Positions 6,394 through 6,441 of a stretch of DNA of 6,441 nucleotides are shown in pieces. This stretch comes from an uncultured Lachnospiraceae bacterium. Its GTDB lineage: Bacteria > Bacillota > Clostridia > Lachnospirales > Lachnospiraceae. Every line of letters begins with the position of its first letter. Position 1 is the stretch's first letter. Both the position numbers and the translations under genes were made by a program. The notes under the pieces were generated by a model. The model was given only the letters and a program-made list of their open reading frames with translations. It ran no database searches and was not told the origin of the DNA. The stretch lies in assembly GCA_902783305.1 (NCBI GenBank), contig CACZQU010000373.1, positions 1 through 6,441 on the forward strand, read 5' to 3'.

Positions 6394-6441
6394 TTATGCC
6401 TTTGGTTGTCTGTCATATGGTCTTCACTGCCAGAAGGCCGG

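Noticed and set aside
1..6441. Mobile element, CRISPR array, tRNA or defence system
   Set aside because: No terminal repeats, transposase or integrase, regularly spaced repeats, tRNA-like cloverleaf or toxin-antitoxin pair could be seen on either strand.

Overview
The window carries three protein genes of a Gram-positive anaerobe. A Clostridia, Lachnospiraceae-like gut bacterium is the best guess. It rests on the gene content (a fumarate-reductase-like flavoprotein, a GH94 phosphorylase and an OatA-like acyltransferase), AGGAGG-type ribosome binding sites, a mid-range G+C content and a long T-tailed intrinsic terminator. No marker gene proves the taxon.

Layout: positions 1-1581 (+ strand) hold the C-terminal part of a large FAD-dependent reductase whose start lies outside the window. 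A perfect 20-bp terminator hairpin follows at 1608-1654. It is A-rich on one flank and T-rich on the other, so it can serve both this gene and the convergent genes on the other strand. A 157-bp spacer (1655-1811) with small repeats but no gene comes next. Then, on the minus strand, a GH94-family glycoside phosphorylase (1812-4220) lies 80 bp downstream of a membrane acyltransferase fused to an SGNH esterase-type domain (4301-6283). An extended -10 promoter at 6385-6393 probably drives the acyltransferase, and by read-through perhaps the phosphorylase as well. Positions 6394-6441 show nothing recognisable.

How the genes work: the flavoprotein should pass electrons to an unsaturated acid or a related acceptor. 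By eye alignment, the fumarate reductase residues that hold one carboxylate are kept, while the catalytic acid and its proton path are not, so fumarate is unlikely to be the substrate. The GH94 enzyme should split a beta-linked disaccharide with phosphate in the cytoplasm, saving ATP. The acyltransferase should O-acetylate a cell-surface glycan, peptidoglycan being the usual substrate of the OatA type. The flavoprotein is a separate transcription unit with no evident link to the other two. The phosphorylase and acyltransferase may share a transcript, but a shared pathway is not shown.

I see no CRISPR array, transposon, phage gene, RNA gene or clearly new multi-gene system. The points most worth following are the active-site changes in the flavoprotein, its DxDxDG calcium-type loop, and a His-to-Gln change in the phosphate site of the GH94 enzyme.
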